Source of the DNA: CAMLJR01 sp964500675
Lineage (GTDB): Bacteria > Pseudomonadota > Gammaproteobacteria > Pseudomonadales > CAMLJR01
DNA length: 64,000 nucleotides
Reading direction: 5' to 3'
NCBI GenBank assembly: GCA_964500675.1
Contig: CAZCNY010000001.1
Coordinates: 124,001 to 188,000, forward strand
Of this stretch, positions 63,742 through 64,000 are shown in pieces. The translations under genes were made by a program, and so were the position numbers. Numbering within the stretch: the stretch's first letter is position 1; each line of letters begins with the position of its first letter. Below the pieces are notes generated by a model. That model worked only from the letters and a program-made list of their open reading frames with translations. It was not told the origin of the DNA and did not search any database.

Positions 63742-64000
63742 TTAAAAATCCGGTTTGGTATGCGGGCCGATCACCGGCTCGATCAACAACGCGGGCCAAT
63801 GCAACTGCGCGGTGGTGCGGCGTTTGCTGTCGATATCTTTCAGAATAAATTCGGCACGCTCTTGCGATAGACCTAAAATCTGTGCAAGTTCAGCTGCCGA
63901 TTTATCGTGGTTGCGGTACCACAGAGCCACATCCATTTCGCGGTATGGCAGTGCGTAATAAAATTCGTCCTGCCCCTGTGCCAGACTGTAGGTGTCGGTC
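63742..64000 (-). CDS. nadE: NAD(+) synthase, C-terminal part
   Basis: The last 85 residues of the protein; the rest lies beyond the window. The visible TDTYSLAQGQDEFYYALPYR, DVALWYRNHD, and KDIDSKRRTTA are characteristic of the C-terminus of ammonia-dependent NAD synthetase. It ligates ammonia to deamido-NAD. The stop is 22 bases upstream of the diguanylate cyclase start on the same strand, so the two may be co-transcribed. Confidence 0.85.
   Translation of the reverse strand, partial: TDTYSLAQGQDEFYYALPYREMDVALWYRNHDKSAAELAQILGLSQERAEFILKDIDSKRRTTAQLHWPALLIEPVIGPHTKPDF

Overview
The window comes from a gammaproteobacterial chromosome, probably of the Pseudomonas/Cellvibrio-like branch. The evidence is a DAHP synthase - thrH - cysB neighbourhood like that of Pseudomonas, a Cys-Leu(UAA) tRNA pair, YajC, a ThrH of the Pseudomonas length, and a c-di-GMP-rich gene set. 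This placement is inferred from gene content; no rRNA is present. Nothing looks like a complete phage or a CRISPR array.

Regions. (1) 1-7.4 kb: housekeeping genes, namely DAHP synthase (partial), thrH, cysB, a cytosolic 5'-nucleotidase, alr, a D-cysteine desulfhydrase-type enzyme, an orphan yajC, a MarR regulator and eda. (2) 7.4-43.4 kb: a large exopolysaccharide/exosortase locus. It opens with a VPLPA-type PEP-CTERM protein preceded by a probable cyclic di-GMP-I riboswitch and a hairpin that covers its Shine-Dalgarno. A sigma-54 promoter with an upstream palindrome then leads into the export genes: a Wza-like protein, an outer-membrane barrel, a Wzz/GumC-like protein, a CpsD-like kinase and an ExeA-like ATPase. 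Next come wecB/wecC (UDP-ManNAcA supply), a visibly AT-richer block of glycosyltransferases, flippase, polymerase, sulfotransferase and unknown enzymes, then asnB, a two-domain oxidoreductase, an alpha/alpha-barrel protein, a formyltransferase and a heparinase-like protein. A second sigma-54 promoter precedes a glycosyltransferase, the exosortase-EpsI fusion, a WecA-like initiating transferase and a PrsT-like TPR lipoprotein. (3) 43.5-44.3 kb: a second sulfotransferase, convergent with the TPR gene. (4) about 44.5-47.45 kb: a mini-island at the 3' end of tRNA-Leu(UAA), with a P4-type integrase, a small unknown gene, an ImmA/IrrE peptidase and repeated GTTGGTATTT sites at both ends. (5) 47.6-54.4 kb: tRNA-Cys and a lipid- or steroid-like catabolic cluster (two SDRs, an NTF2-like protein, enoyl-CoA hydratase, amidohydrolase, CaiB-type CoA-transferase, SCP2). 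(6) 54.6-64 kb: a DUF2806-like protein, a YfiR homologue, a frameshifted GGDEF-EAL protein, a CPBP protease, a CobW GTPase, a soluble chemoreceptor with a C-terminal sensor domain, a PAS-GGDEF cyclase and the 3' end of nadE.

How it fits together: the Wec enzymes start an undecaprenyl-linked GlcNAc/ManNAcA glycan, glycosyltransferases and modifying enzymes extend and decorate it (probably including sulfation), Wzx/Wzy/Wzz and the outer-membrane proteins polymerise and export it, and the exosortase sorts PEP-CTERM proteins such as the one encoded at 8.0 kb. Two regulatory layers can be read from the DNA: sigma-54 promoters for both operons and a c-di-GMP riboswitch on the sorted protein. Both are sequence-based predictions without experimental or database confirmation here.
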